From NCBI RefSeq assembly GCF_032362555.1, contig NC_083523.1:1835501-1899500 (forward strand): a stretch of 64,000 nt of DNA, written 5' to 3'. Origin of the DNA: Amyelois transitella (Eukaryota; Arthropoda; Insecta; Lepidoptera; Pyralidae). Below are positions 50,641-61,809 of the stretch, piece after piece. The position numbers and the translations under genes were made by a program. Positions within the stretch are counted from its first letter, which is position 1; every line of letters starts with the position of its first letter. The notes under the pieces are model-generated. The model saw nothing but the letters and a program-made list of their open reading frames with translations, ran no database searches and was not told the origin of the DNA.

Positions 50641-52784
50641 TCCCGGGAAGCCTTGGCAGAGGTGCCCCCCTCTTGATCCTATACAGCGATGCGGCTTCCC
50701 GTATTCGCAGATCAAGGGGTAGCAGCCCTGACAGTAACAGCGCCGAGTTTAGGGAGACAGTGCGATAGGCTCGGCAGATTTTTGGGCAAAGCCCCGCTGA
50801 ACTGCATTCAGTAGCTTTTGGGCCCCTAGTTTTTGGCAACCTTCCTGTCTCTAAGATAGTCGTCCTCCAGTCTACGCACATTCACCGGGCACTCCTCCTC
50901 CGCCAGTCTCAATCTTATCTTCGGCCACCATGCATTGTCGAAGGCCCCCTCTATGTCCAGTGACACCACTGTTACAAGTTTTTTCTCTCTCAGTTCCGAG
51001 CGTATTTTGTTCACTAGGGCATAGAGGGAGTCTTCCGTACTTCTCTGCGGCATGAAGCCGTACTGGCGGGGGCTGAGTCCCGGCTGGATGTGGTGTTTGA
51101 GGCGTGCGACTACCATTTTTTCAAAGATTTTGCCTAACATTGGGAGTAGGCCAATCGGGCGGTAAGATTTTGGTGTTGCGTAGCTCTCTTTACCCGGTTT
51201 CCGCAGGACTACCACGGTAGCCACCTTCCATTCTGCCGGGAAGCAGTGGTATTGCAGACATTTGTTCAATATGCACAGAAAAAGCTCTGGCTCGCTGCTT
51301 ATAGCTTTGGCGCATATGTCCGCTGTAAAGCCATCTGCTCCCAGGGCTTTTTTGGGGTTAAACGACTTAACCGCACTCTCCATTTCAGCCATCGTGAATG
51401 GTGGGTCGCTTCTCTCTGGAAGTTCCCCCTCATTCACTTTTTCTGCTTTCTTTTTCTGCAAACCCTGGTTTGCCGGTGTATCTCGCTGTCGTCTTGTTCG
51501 CAGTCCTTTGGGTAGAAAGTGTCCGCAATCATCCGCAACGATTTTTTGGCGTCCAGCACTATTCTGTCCCTCTCCATGGGCACATCCTCCTGCCTTTTGG
51601 AAGTTTTAACTAATATTCTATATATTCCTTCCAATACCCCTTCCCTATCCTGTTTCCCACAGAACTCTCTCCAGCTGTCTACTTGCGCTTTAGCTGCGAC
51701 CTTCTCATACTTTTCTTTGCTTTCCAGGTACTCTTCGACGGATCCTGTGTTTCCTGGTAGTGACTTCACGCTTTAGCCCCACCAGCTCCTCGGACCACCA
51801 TGGTAAGGTAAGTTTTTTGGTTGTTTTCTTTCTTGGTATTGTTGACTCACAGGCCAGAGTTATAATACTTGTATATTTCTTTGCTATTTTCTCTACTTCT
51901 TCCTTTTCCCTAATTTTGTTGACTGTCTCTTTTGTTATTTTCTCTTCCGACAGCAGTTGTCTCACCTTACCCTGAAAGTCGACCCAGTTGGCCTTCCTGG
52001 TGTTATATTTTCTGGTCGTTCTTTTTATTTCTATGCCTTTTAGTCTTTTTGTTCTCAGGCTGAATAAGATGCCATTGTGGTCCGCGGTTGTGAGGCTCTC
52101 GTCTACTTTTCAGTCCCCTACCAGATCGAGCAGTCCAGTTGTGCATGCTGTCACATCCACGAAGCTCGAGTACCGTTTCCCTCCTCTGATAGTGTCGAAG
52201 GTCAGAATTTCCCCTGTGTTCACCACGTTTAGGTCCATCTCCTGAAGTGCAGCAAGCAATATTTCCCCTCGTTGGTCAGATTTTGGGCTTCCCCACCAGA
52301 CGCTCTTTGAGTTGGCGTCTCCTTCTATTAGAAGACCCTGGGGGCCAGTCTTGTTTTGGATCTCCTCAAGGTGCTTTATATAAGGCTCCAGGGGTTGGTT
52401 TCCTTCAAAGTAATAAGAAACTAGCGCTATGTTCCCGGTCGCTGTTTTGACACCCACCACTGCGATGTTATTGGTGGTGAGTTCGGGGTACTGTGTTATA
52501 CTGAGGCTATTGTCAAATATAATTATTGCCGCTTTAACGACCCCATCAACATTTCCCGCGTTCTGGAACACACGCATTCCCCTTCTCCCTTTTAGCTCTC
52601 GGCGATTTCCCAAGTAGGGCTCTTGGACTAACGCTATTGAGAACTTGCTTCTAATGGCCTCAGAGATCAGTTCCTTAGTGGCCAACTCTTTCCGCTGTAA
52701 ATTTGCCTGGGTCATCAGATATTGAGTCTCCCTTTCTTGGTCGCCCTCAGCAGTACGCCACCGTCGCCCTCGCCAGAGCATCAC
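50640..52784 (-). mobile_element. R1-like LINE, endonuclease and partial reverse transcriptase
   Basis: 52784-52110: apurinic-type endonuclease (TQANLQRKELATKELI, IALVQEPYLG, LLIEGDANSKSVWWGSP, SFVDVT). 51965-51434: linker (EEKITKETVNKIREK, LPWWSEELVGLKREV). 51461-50826: reverse transcriptase fingers/palm (KKALGADGF, YRPIGLLPMLGKIFEKMV, QYGFMPQRSTEDSLY, VVSLDIEGAFDN). It then jumps to a C-terminal phrase (CRAYRTVSLNSALLLSGLLP, LDLRIREAASLYRIKRG), so the YxDD region is deleted. Frame breaks separate the parts. The 3' end is missing and joined to the unassigned family, unusual for a LINE. Confidence 0.85.
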
Positions 52785-54500
52785 ACTCCAGAGCAGAATG
52801 GACTCTCAGAGAGGTTCAACAGAACTGTAGTTGAACGGGCATGGTGTTTATTGTTTGAAGCAGGTCTCGACAAAAATTTTTGGGCTGAAGCAGTTAACAC
52901 TGCAGTTTACCTAGAGAACATAACACCAGCCACCAGTTTAGGCATGATGACACCATTTGAGAGGTGGACAGGTGAGAAACCAGACCTCAGCCGTGTTAGA
53001 ATTTTTGGCAGTAAAGTAATGGTGCATGTTCTCAAAGTACAACGACAAAAATGGGATAAGAAGGCTGACAGATTAATTTTAGTTGGGTATCCAGATAATG
53101 TGAAAGGATACAGATTATATAACCCAAGAACTAAAAAAATTACTACGAGCAGAGATGTCATCATTATGGAGAAATTGAAGTTGGACGAAGCTCAGATTGT
53201 AGTAAACGATTGTGAAAATAAGTCAAAGAAAGATGAAAACTTAGAAGAAGATGAAAGCTTAATAGAAAATCCAGGTTCAGATCCAAAGGATTCAACATAT
53301 ATTTGTGAATCATCGTCTTCCCAAGATGACTCGTATCAATCTGTTACTGAAGAAGAATCTTTTGCAGAGAATGAAGTTCAAATTGAAGCTAAGCGTAAGA
53401 GAAAGCCAGTAGAAAGATATGGGAGGACCAATCTCTGTTTTCTGGATAATCTGGAGTCATGTGATGAAGCTGCAATAAATGGACCAGACAAGGAACAGTG
53501 GAGCAAAGCGATGGAAGATGAAAGCTGAAAGCTTTCAATTTTTGTTGGTGATTTTTTAATTTTTTCAAACAATAGTTATATGTCTAATGAGTTAAAAACA
53601 AATTTTATGTCAAAATTTAAAATTAAGGATTTGGACCAATTAAAACAATGTTTGGGTATGAGAGTTAGAATGTATCAGAATGGCAATATTTCCTTAGATC
53701 AAGAAAAGTTTGTAGACCATATTTTAAGTAAATTTAATATGACAAACTGTAAAGTCGTTGAGAAAAAATTAAAACTAGGAAAAAGTGTAGATGTTTGTAA
53801 ACAATATCCATTCCAACAACTAATGGGAAGCCTAATGTAGGTACTTAGGTAAGTGTTTTGACTCGCCCAGATATTTCCTATAGTGTGAATTATTTCAACC
53901 AATTTAATAATTCATATTCCTATACTCATTGGAAGCATGCAAAACGCATCCTAAGATACTTATGTAAAACTAAATCTCATGGCCTAATGTTTATCAAAGA
54001 TAATTGTAAATTAGAGGGTTTCGTTGATGCAGATTGGGCTTCAAACACACTAGATAGGAGATCCTATACAGGTTTCTATTTTAAACTTTCTGGAACTGTT
54101 ATTTCATATGAATGTAAAAAACAACGTACTATAAGCCTTATCAAGTACAGAGGCAGAATATATGGCGATTGCTGAAGCCTTTAAAAAGGCTATTTATTTA
54201 AAAACTTGTTTTCTGAAATTGTAAACAGTTGTAATTATCTAATTATATTGTATAATGACAATCAAGGTGCTCAGAAGCTGTCTGAAAATCCTTTGTTTCA
54301 TAAAAGAACGAAGCACATAGATGTGCGTCATCATTTTGTTAGAGAAGCAGTTGCTAACAATCTTATAAAGATAGTCTACATGCCAACATCTGAAATGCCA
54401 GCAGACTTGCTGACCAAGGGTTTAGATAGTGTTAAACATAACTATTTTGTAAAAAAGTTAGGTATTCAAAACAAAAAGGCGAACTTTGTTCCGCCTTAAT
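52775..54500 (+). mobile_element. Copia fossil, integrase end to RNase H
   Basis: Integrase C-terminal part (HTPEQNGLSERFNRTV, FWAEAVNTAVYLEN), acidic linker, a reduced reverse-transcriptase end (KIKDLDQLKQCLGM, QLMGSLM, TRPDISYSVN) and RNase H (GFVDADWASNTLDRRSYTG, HKRTKHIDVRHHFVRE, ADLLTKGL). The gag, protease and most of the reverse transcriptase are lost and no terminal repeats are visible. Broken, several interruptions. Its left border is the R1-like LINE. Confidence 0.88.
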
Positions 54501-54612
54501 GGCAATAAATAAGCAGATTGTGTTTTTTTTATTGGAAAAAATATAAAAAAAAATTAAATAGCTACATTAATCATTCATTATTATTTCTGTATTTAAGTAC
54601 ATAGGTTGCTCT

Positions 54613-55125
54613 TCACTTAAGTACCTTGTGATACACGACATTTTTTGTTTTATTATCAGGCGCAAAAACAAACAACGCAGATGGTCTTCCGACCCGTGAA
54701 CATGCCACGTATAATTGGCCATGGGAAAAACATGAATGTTCTAGATTTAAACTACAAACTTTTAAGGATTGGCCTTGTGATTTGTTGAAGGTCATGGCAA
54801 ATGCAAGACGTATCGGAAATTAAAGTCTTTTAAATTCAAACGGCATATCGGTTGGGATCATCGGGATCCTCGGAATGAGAACTTCCTCACCTTTCCTTTT
54901 TTTCGAATTTTCCTATCATTATCGTAGCGTAAATTACATTGTTCATCAATTTACTAACCACCAAACGCGTACCGTTGCACAGTTTTGATTGGTTTATGTT
55001 TCGAAGCATGATTACTACGGAGCCAACCTTTAGGCGTAAATTGTGCGGTGGTAAGCCAGGCACGTCCAAAGAGTTTAAAAATTCAATTGGATAGTTGGTA
55101 GTTGCTTGTTAGTGATTGCACTATA
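54613..55125 (-). pseudogene. Helitron Pif1-type helicase, C-terminal part
   Basis: Minus strand: NYPIEFLNSLDVPGLPPHNL, RLKVGSVVIMLRNINQSKLC, NGTRLVVSKLMNNVIYATIM, then after a frame break [51 protein letters not shown]. Motifs V and VI of RepHel helicases are intact, but the N-terminal half is absent and the IPRIPMIPSD phrase lies in a shifted frame around 54840-54880. Confidence 0.85.
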
Positions 55126-55465
55126 AATATAGTTTGTATGTCTTTTTCGGTCCAAATTTCATCATCTTTTTCTGTTTTACGACGCAACACAACCTCTTGA
55201 CACATTTTGTAAAAATTTTAACATTCGTACATTCCAGTTTTTGTAGACTGACCCATCCATTTTATTAATCCCTTATTGCATGAATTATGAAGGAGGAAAA
55301 AAAAATTATTTACTGAAAATGTCTTTTATTTTTCCTTATATAATAAGTTGAGATGAGAAAAAAAAAGTAATAATAATTTTTGGAAATCGCTAGCGGGAGT
55401 AATGGCTCGGCTTGAGGTTGGTGTTCAAAGAAGGCTAGCTGGACGACTACATTTTTTGGCCACCA
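55126..55465. other. spacer with the repeat shared with 31688-31800 and a piggyBac tail
   Basis: 55265-55380 matches the 31.7-kb repeat. 55465-55390 on the minus strand (VCTTGKVMVAKKCSRPASLL) continues the piggyBac frame of the 474-bp repeat, as its Ser/Pro/Lys tail. Confidence 0.5.
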
Positions 55466-55939
55466 TAACCTTTCCAGTTGTGCATACGAGTATGCTCCGA
55501 CACTGCAAGTTTGAAATCAAATCAAATCAAACAGCGGCAGGTATTCAAGTCCATGAAATCGGCGCCATAATAACCAGGCATTAACTAATGCCATATCAAT
55601 CATGTAGCAAAAGATTATTTTGTACCATTTCCGAGATCGCAGATGAATTCTGTATTAACCGAGCATGGAGTCGAGTAAATCGACGCCACCCTTGTGTTGG
55701 TTATAAACATCGACTGCTTGGGGCGACGTTATATCCTTGTACTGTTTTTCTTTTCGAACATACCGCTGCTTTGTTGTTGTCGGTTCAGTGGCTACGTAAC
55801 TGAGAGCATATTTACGATTTTATTATCAAACCAGGACACTAAACTCAGCTTCACACCTTCTATGACACCTGTCTTCTCTATAGTAGATAGTATTCCATTT
55901 TGTGATAAAAGCTGAGAATCGTTACCTGCAGTGGAATAG
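55466..55939 (-). pseudogene. piggyBac PGB2 fragment, left 474-bp copy
   Basis: Minus strand: VSWFDNKIVNMLSV, then in the next frame YVATEPTTTKQRYVRKEKQY, DITSPQAVDVYNQHKGGVDL, LDSMLG-stop-YRIHLRSRKWYK. This is the C-terminal half of a piggyBac transposase, with one frameshift and one stop. The copy at 58765-59238 differs at three positions (55471-ish C/T, GCATGG/AATGG near 55664, AGCTG/AACTG near 55912) and shares the same damage. Confidence 0.85.
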
Positions 55940-56232
55940 GGGCTCCCGCACACGGGCCACCGGCCACAACCACAAAACGCCGCCACTGGCATATTTCCTG
56001 TAATTTTCATACATTTCATATGGACTCGCCGCACACGGTTGGCGTCGGTGGCGGCCACACGCTACAAATCGTCGCAGCCTGCATCTTGTGGCTCGCACCG
56101 GCCACTAAACGCCGACACAAAAAGCCGCCACACGCCACTCGCGCGATACCGCGCCCCTCTCTCCCTTGCCTCAGTTAACCTGTGTACGTCGACGGTAACG
56201 CACGCACATAGTCTGTAGTTCAGTAGATAAAT

Positions 56233-58140
56233 ATGGATATAGAATTATTTATATCAGAGATACAATCCCGTCCTGCGATTTGGAATTCAAAAAGTGATAG
56301 TTATAGTAATAGAGGAGAAAAAGTGAAGGCCTGGGAAGAAATCTGCGAATTGTTTGTAGGAGATTTTTCAAATAAAACTGCTAAAGAAAAGAACATTGAA
56401 GGTAAGTTTAATAAAATAATATAAAACCAAATATTTATATTCCATTTTCTTGCCACGGTATTGCTCCTTCATTCATAAAATAATCTTTTAACGTATCTCT
56501 TGCCGTAGACGCTCGTGTTACTGGCCAGCCTGTATTTTGTATATTTTCGAGTCCCACTATTTTCAAAGTGTGCCGAAAATTGAAGCCATCCCTTTTGCGA
56601 ATAAAGTTGTGCAAAATGCAACAAGCTTTCACAATGTCTTCTGAGAAATGAACAGAAGTGTTTAATGGGCGATGTAATATTCTCCATTTGTTTGCTAGTA
56701 CGCCGAAGGTACACTCAATGCAACGTCTGGCACGGCTTAACCTATAATTGAAAACTTTTTTGTCTAAGTCCAAATATTTTCCAGCATATGGCCTCATCAT
56801 ATTTTCACTGAGGCCAAATGCTTCATCACCAACAAATGTATAGTTCAGTGGTTGTCGATTACCGACCTGTCGTGGTGAGGGGATATTTAATGTCTTTCTG
56901 TGTATTTTATTACACAGTTCACTTTCTCTAAATATTGTAGAATCGGATGCTTTACCGTATGCCCCATCCACGAACGTAAAAAGTAAATTCGAGTCGCAAG
57001 TTGCAAGAAGTACTATTGAAAAAAATTTTTTATAGTTAAAGTACAGGGAGCCGGTTTCGAATGGATGAATAATTCTTATATGTTTCCCATCTATGGCGCC
57101 TAAACAATTAGGAAAATTAGTATTTTGAAGAAATCCGCTGGCAATTTCTTTCCACATGTCTTGGGTCGGTTCTGGAATACAAACGGCTTTTAAATAGTTC
57201 CAAATTAGTTGACATGTTTCTTGTACTATTTTCCTTGCTGTAGAGGCTCCACGGTGGTAAGAGAGTTCAAAATCCTCAAACGAGCATCCAGTTCCTAGAT
57301 ACCTGAAACAATTTTTTTTTTAATAAATTAAATAAATTAATATTATATTGTTTTTTTGTTACAGTAACTAAATTACAGAGGAAATGGAAGAGTCTTCGTG
57401 ACAGTTTTAATAGAGAAAATGCAAAAAACAAGAACGTTGCGAGTGGTTCGGCAGCAACAAGCAGTAAACAGTACATTTATTTCAATCATCTATCGTTCTT
57501 GAATTCCTTAAAAGAAGTGAGACCGCCTACCGATGTTACTAATGCAACTAATGATGCGGAAACATCTCGCCCGAAAATAAACAGAAACATTAATATAAAA
57601 AGGGCCGAAAAAACAGAAAATGAAATTCTCAGAACACTTTCGGAAAATTTAAAACGTAAACATGATCAAAGCGACCAAAATGACCCCGATAAGCAATTTC
57701 TGATGTCGCTGCTTCCACATGTAAAAAAAATTGACGAAAATTGTAAACTTGATTTTCAATCAGAAATATTACAGTTAATTAGAAAGTACACGCATAATCA
57801 AAATTATGAAACCTATTCGGCACAATATTATGGTTATTCTTCAGGAAATGCCAACATACACTCGACACAAAAAGCTTCTACATCTGCCCAGCCTTCTCCA
57901 CTTCATTCACATTATTCCGACAAGTCTATGCTTGACATGTCATACTCTACACAAAACGCTTCAACATCTATCCCGTCTTCACCTATAATTCAGCCAGAGT
58001 CATACTCTACACAAAACGCTTCTACATCTATCGCGTCTTCACCTATAATTCAGCCTTCTCCAACTCATTCATATTATTCTGATCAGTCTATGGACAACAG
58101 TTCTGTTATCGAAGACATGTTCCGTGATGATGACGAGTGA
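56233..58140 (+). CDS. H4 accessory protein, MADF type, two exons
   Basis: Exon 1 56233-56401 (MDIELFISEIQSRPAIWNSK, WEEICELFVGDF) and exon 2 57365-58140 (TKLQRKWKSLRDSFNRENAK, ASGSAATSSKQYIYFNHLSF), joined in phase 1 across GTAAGT..TTGTTACAG, 314 aa. The intron falls inside the MADF domain. Downstream are a basic linker, a BESS-like stretch (DPDKQFLMSLLPHVKKIDEN, QSEILQLIRKY) and a Ser-rich tail with repeats of YSTQNASTSIPSSPIIQP. The intron contains the transposase last exon. Confidence 0.86.
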
Positions 58141-58601
58141 TACCAAATTATAATAAAGACACAATTACTAAATACAAATACCCACGTGTTTTATTTGTTA
58201 ACTAGCTATTCTCTAGTAGAAAAAACAATGCATAGTGAATATAAATAAAGTATAGATTATTTTATCATAGTGTTCTGTGGAGTTTTATGCTAGATAGTGA
58301 TTATTTCCACTTACCTTAATGTGATAGCTAGTCTTTCCGCAGGTGCGATGCTTTTCCGCATGTTGGTATCGTGGTGCTTTAATCCAGCATATAATAGAGC
58401 ATGTAGTTCCCAAAACGTACCTATGCTTAAACGAAAATGTTTGAAAAACTTTTTAGGATGGTTTAGAAGATTATCGAAATGTTCGTTGCATTTGTGTACA
58501 TTCGTTAAAATTGGATGTATCCAATAACTACGGTTTCGTCTTCTACGACGACGTCTTTTTATCAAAAGTAGCGCAATTAAACCTTCTTCGTCAGAGTCCA
58601 T
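56435..58601 (-). CDS. H4 PIF/Harbinger DDE transposase, two exons
   Basis: Exon 1 58601-58315 (MDSDEEGLIALLLIKRRRRR, FRLSIGTFWELHALL, RKSIAPAERLAITL) and exon 2 57302-56435 (YLGTGCSFEDFELSYHRGAS), joined in phase 2 (AAG/GTAAGT, GTTTCAG), 384 aa. Exon 2: [15 protein letters not shown] (D), FVGDEAFGLS (D), [20 protein letters not shown] (E), CCILHNFIRK, tail DYFMNEGAIPWQ. The intron position (inside LR^YLGTG) differs from H1-H3. Complete and undamaged. Confidence 0.93.
57303..57364. promoter_or_regulatory. H4 bidirectional splice-acceptor core (62 bp)
   Basis: CTGAAACAATTTTTTTTTTA at the left edge and TTGTTTTTTTGTTACAG at the right. Longest of the four cores and the most AT-rich. Confidence 0.85.
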
Positions 58602-58764
58602 TATGATACTGCACGCAAGAGTTAAAAAAAGTAGCAGCCACTGACCGCAAGTGTCGACCACCGGCCACAAGTGGCTGTCGCGCGCTTCAGCTACCTTTGT
58701 AGCCGCTTCTAGCTTCTCGTGGCGGCGTTTGTGGCTGTGGCGCGTGGCTCGTGTGCGGCGACCC

Positions 58765-59238
58765 TAACCTTTTCAGTTGTGCATACGAGTATGCTCCGAC
58801 ACTGCAAGTTTGAAATCAAATCAAATCAAACAGCGGCAGGTATTCAAGTCCATGAAATCGGCGCCATAATAACCAGGCATTAACTAATGCCATATCAATC
58901 ATGTAGCAAAAGATTATTTTGTACCATTTCCGAGATCGCAGATGAATTCTGTATTAACCGAGAATGGAGTCGAGTAAATCGACGCCACCCTTGTGTTGGT
59001 TATAAACATCGACTGCTTGGGGCGACGTTATATCCTTGTACTGTTTTTCTTTTCGAACATACCGCTGCTTTGTTGTTGTCGGTTCAGTGGCTACGTAACT
59101 GAGAGCATATTTACGATTTTATTATCAAACCAGGACACTAAACTCAGCTTCACACCTTCTATGACACCTGTCTTCTCTATAGTAGATAGTATTCCATTTT
59201 GTGATAAAAACTGAGAATCGTTACCTGCAGTGGAATAG
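58765..59238 (-). pseudogene. piggyBac PGB2 fragment, right 474-bp copy
   Basis: Same length and gaplessly alignable to 55466-55939 with three substitutions. It starts at the first base after the H4 tip and ends where the left copy meets the H4 left tip. Beyond 59238 the sequence is unrelated to H4. Confidence 0.88.
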
Positions 59239-59655
59239 AAGCCCGCGTAGCACACAATAGATTTTATTCTTATTAATTTTAATAGACTACACAATATAAT
59301 AGATATATTTTATTAAGTTATAAAGATATTAGAATATTCACACATCACAGTTTTTTCAGAAGTCACGAGTGACATGACAGTGTCTTTCTTTTTATTTCTT
59401 GCTTATGCTATACAACCTTAATATTTTGAAACAATTAAACTTGTAGGTTAGGACTGTTGAACCAGTTATCGAAACAGAGGTTATGGTTTTTTATGCTCTG
59501 GTACTGTGGAAGCAAGTCTGGTCACAACATTCGAACTCACTCCGAGATCAGGTGAATCTGACGGAAATATCATACAGAGCTTGTTGGTGTTTCGAATAGT
59601 TTTGATTTTCTCTTATTTTATTTAACTTGTGCCACGTCATATGTGTGAAAATTAT
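59239..59655. other. non-coding
   Basis: AT-rich, no gene. Could hold the decayed end of the ISL2EU element that follows. Confidence 0.4.
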
Positions 59656-59659
59656 TAAA

Positions 59660-59772
59660 ATGAGTACCTATAAATGTTGTGCAGTACCTCAATGCACTAA
59701 TACCACAATAAAAACTCCTACGAAACTGTTTTTTGTGTGCCGATGGATTCATTCGCATCAGGACTTGCAGTT
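59660..59772 (+). pseudogene. THAP-domain start (ISL2EU type)
   Basis: MSTYKCCAVPQCTNTTIKTP, then TKLFF, then a one-base frame change to VPMDSF. This is the C2CH start of a THAP finger (C..C, F.VP). The rest of the domain and the DDE part are missing. It is convergent with the SWIM gene piece on the other strand. Confidence 0.7.
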
Positions 59773-59806
59773 TGTTGTTTACACATATTTTTTATAGTAA
59801 TCAATG

Positions 59807-60120
59807 TCATGGAGGTCCCAACTCTAGACAGTGTGCTTTTTTTCCAATAACATTCCACTTCAGTGATAGAGGGTTCTCCACTTCGGCGATGGGCCCCATT
59901 AAAAATGCAACTGCGTGCTTACAGCCACCAGCGGAAGCAGCACAGTCTAAGCACTGACAGCTCACTATTTCACATTTTTCTTCATTGAAAACCATTGTTA
60001 CATTGTAGGAACTAGCCCTCACTTTGTGCCCTGGACAAATCTTGCACTTCATTGTGCAAAAACCAGATTCGCGGCGCAGTTGAACATAGCTAATGGCATC
60101 ATCGCCATACGTTCAAAATC
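59807..60120 (-). pseudogene. SWIM-finger start of an ISL2EU YqaJ protein
   Basis: YVQLRRESGFCTMKCKICPG, HKVRASSYNVTMVFNEEKCE, CQCLDCAASAGGCKHAVAFL. The CxCx(n)CxH of SWIM fingers is present (CQC...CKH). In complete ISL2EU proteins a YqaJ nuclease follows; here the frame runs into unrelated sequence at GPIAEVENP. Confidence 0.78.
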
Positions 60121-60329
60121 AAGTTAAATCACCACCAACACCAAGAAACTGTTTATGCGAAATCTACGTCGTAATAGAAATAGCCAATCACGGTCGTTTT
60201 TAGTCACGTGACAGCTTCTAATTTATAGGTTTTCTAGAGGGGTTATACAAATGAAAAAAAGAAACTAAGTAAAACTAAGTAAAACTAAGTTTTTATTAAT
60301 AAAATGTCATGCCTTCCCTTATAATGGAA

Positions 60330-61800
60330 CTATGGATGTTAGCAAAGCATTTCGAACACACACTGGGATTAGAAGGACAAGCTTAGCACACGGTATTGAC
60401 TTTCTTGGTTACTTTACAAGCTTGTGTACTTGACAAACCTTCTTCTCTTTTCTTTTCATAGCAGTGAATGCATCTTCTTCTAACTACTCTGTTTCGATGG
60501 TCGACCAACGGAGACTTTCCAAATTTGTGTATAGCTGAGCCATTCTGGTGATTTCGGCTTTGGTTTTTTAGACCCATCAACTAAGGCAAATATATTAGTA
60601 TTGGAGGTAGAATTTTCGAAATAAGATCGAGTTGTAATATCGTAACTACATTCATTAAATATATTAACCTCTTCAGACCTGAGTCTACAAACAAGTTAAA
60701 CATTATTTTAAGCTAATATATGATTAGTTAGGGGTCAAATAAAATGAATGATGAAGAATTTTGTTCAACTTCTCCCCTGCTTGTGCTGGGCCTGGACGTA
60801 AAGTCAGCGACAACGTTCCCTTCCGCATATTTTATCATGGCTGTCGCTATTTTTATCCTGTACTGCAGTAGCCCGAGCTTGTCTTTGGGTTCGACGCCTT
60901 GACTGCAGCAACGGACGTACATGATCCAGCAGTTAACAATGACTAAGTCCACAAAGTGACTAAAAGCTCTAATTGTCCACTTTTTTGTTCGCACTACCGA
61001 AGCATACCGAAGCGCTATGCTTCGGTAGTGCGCTATGAGCCGATCTATGCCCCAAACATGGTATAAGTAGTTTTTACTTGAGGTTGTGGTACATCTATCT
61101 TTCTCTTTTGAATTTTGCACCAGCAGCGCTTACATGTAGTCATGGAGGAGCTCCCGGTACATATTGAAAGTATGGTGACGGCTTTCGTGTCTTTCCATGT
61201 TACCACAAAAACTCTTTCGTCATTTCGGACTTTTTCATCAAATTCCCCACGTTTCAGCTGTTTATCAGTTTTCAGTTTCTTGGATACCTCTCCAAACCGA
61301 TTGCTCATGACAGTAACAGTCAAGTAAGCATTATTTTTATTTAAATAATTAGCAAGTTTAAGTTCGTAAAAAAACTATCTGTGTACAACAAGCAGTTTTA
61401 CTATTCCTGCTCCTAGCCCTAGAGATGCCATATTTTTCTGGGGTACTGTATTCGAACCTACATAAATTTCAAAGTCTAGGACTAAACCATCTTTTGAAGC
61501 CAAAACGAATGATTTAAGCCCTAGTGGGTTTGGTTTTGATGGAACGTATTGCCGATATTCGCAATCTTCGTGCTTTGATCGAGGTAAACGGTGGCATTTA
61601 TGTAGATTTTCTAAAGGGTTTCTGTGCTATGGAATTATTCATAAAGTGGAGATAGTTTCTTAATTCAAAAAACCTATCTCGGGTCATCGTATCTTTGATG
61701 AGGGGTACAGAAACGTCTCCGAACGCTTTCGTCAAGTTGTCCCAAACTTGTTTTGTATTTGTTTCATCTTGAATATGGACATACAAAATCTGTTCTACTA
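60330..61800 (-). mobile_element. piggyBac PGB3, degraded
   Basis: Minus strand in order: 61786-61600 (NLTKAFGDVSVPLIKDTMTR, DRFFELRNYLHFMNN), about 61600-61390 (SKHEDCEYRQYVPSKPNPLG, LKSFVLASKDGLVLDFEIYV), 61323-61130 (RVFVVTWKDTKAVTILS), 61120-60728 (WGIDRLIAHYRSIALRYASV, RTKKWTIRAFSHFVDLVIVN) and 60580-60330 with the zinc tail (RRRCIHCYEKKREEGLS, CPSNPSVCSKCF). Several frameshifts and stops, and the usual GGVD is altered to WGID. The order is complete except the N-terminus. Confidence 0.8.
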
Positions 61801-61809
61801 ATAAAATAA

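Larger units (their letters stand above)
55940..58764 (-). mobile_element. PIF/Harbinger element H4
   Basis: About 2825 bp. Left tip GGGCTCCCGCACACGGGCCA and right tip, read inward, GGGTCGCCGCACACGAGCCA. Flanks are TAG left and TAA right (a TWA-like site with one change). The ends are rich in GCCGCCAC/GTGGCGGC. Two interlocked genes: MADF on plus, transposase on minus. Flanked on both sides by the 474-bp piggyBac repeat, each copy touching the tip. Confidence 0.9.

Noticed and set aside
55466-59238. The 474-bp pair as terminal repeats of a retroelement
   Set aside because: The repeats encode part of a piggyBac transposase, lack TG..CA ends, and enclose exactly a Harbinger with its own tips.
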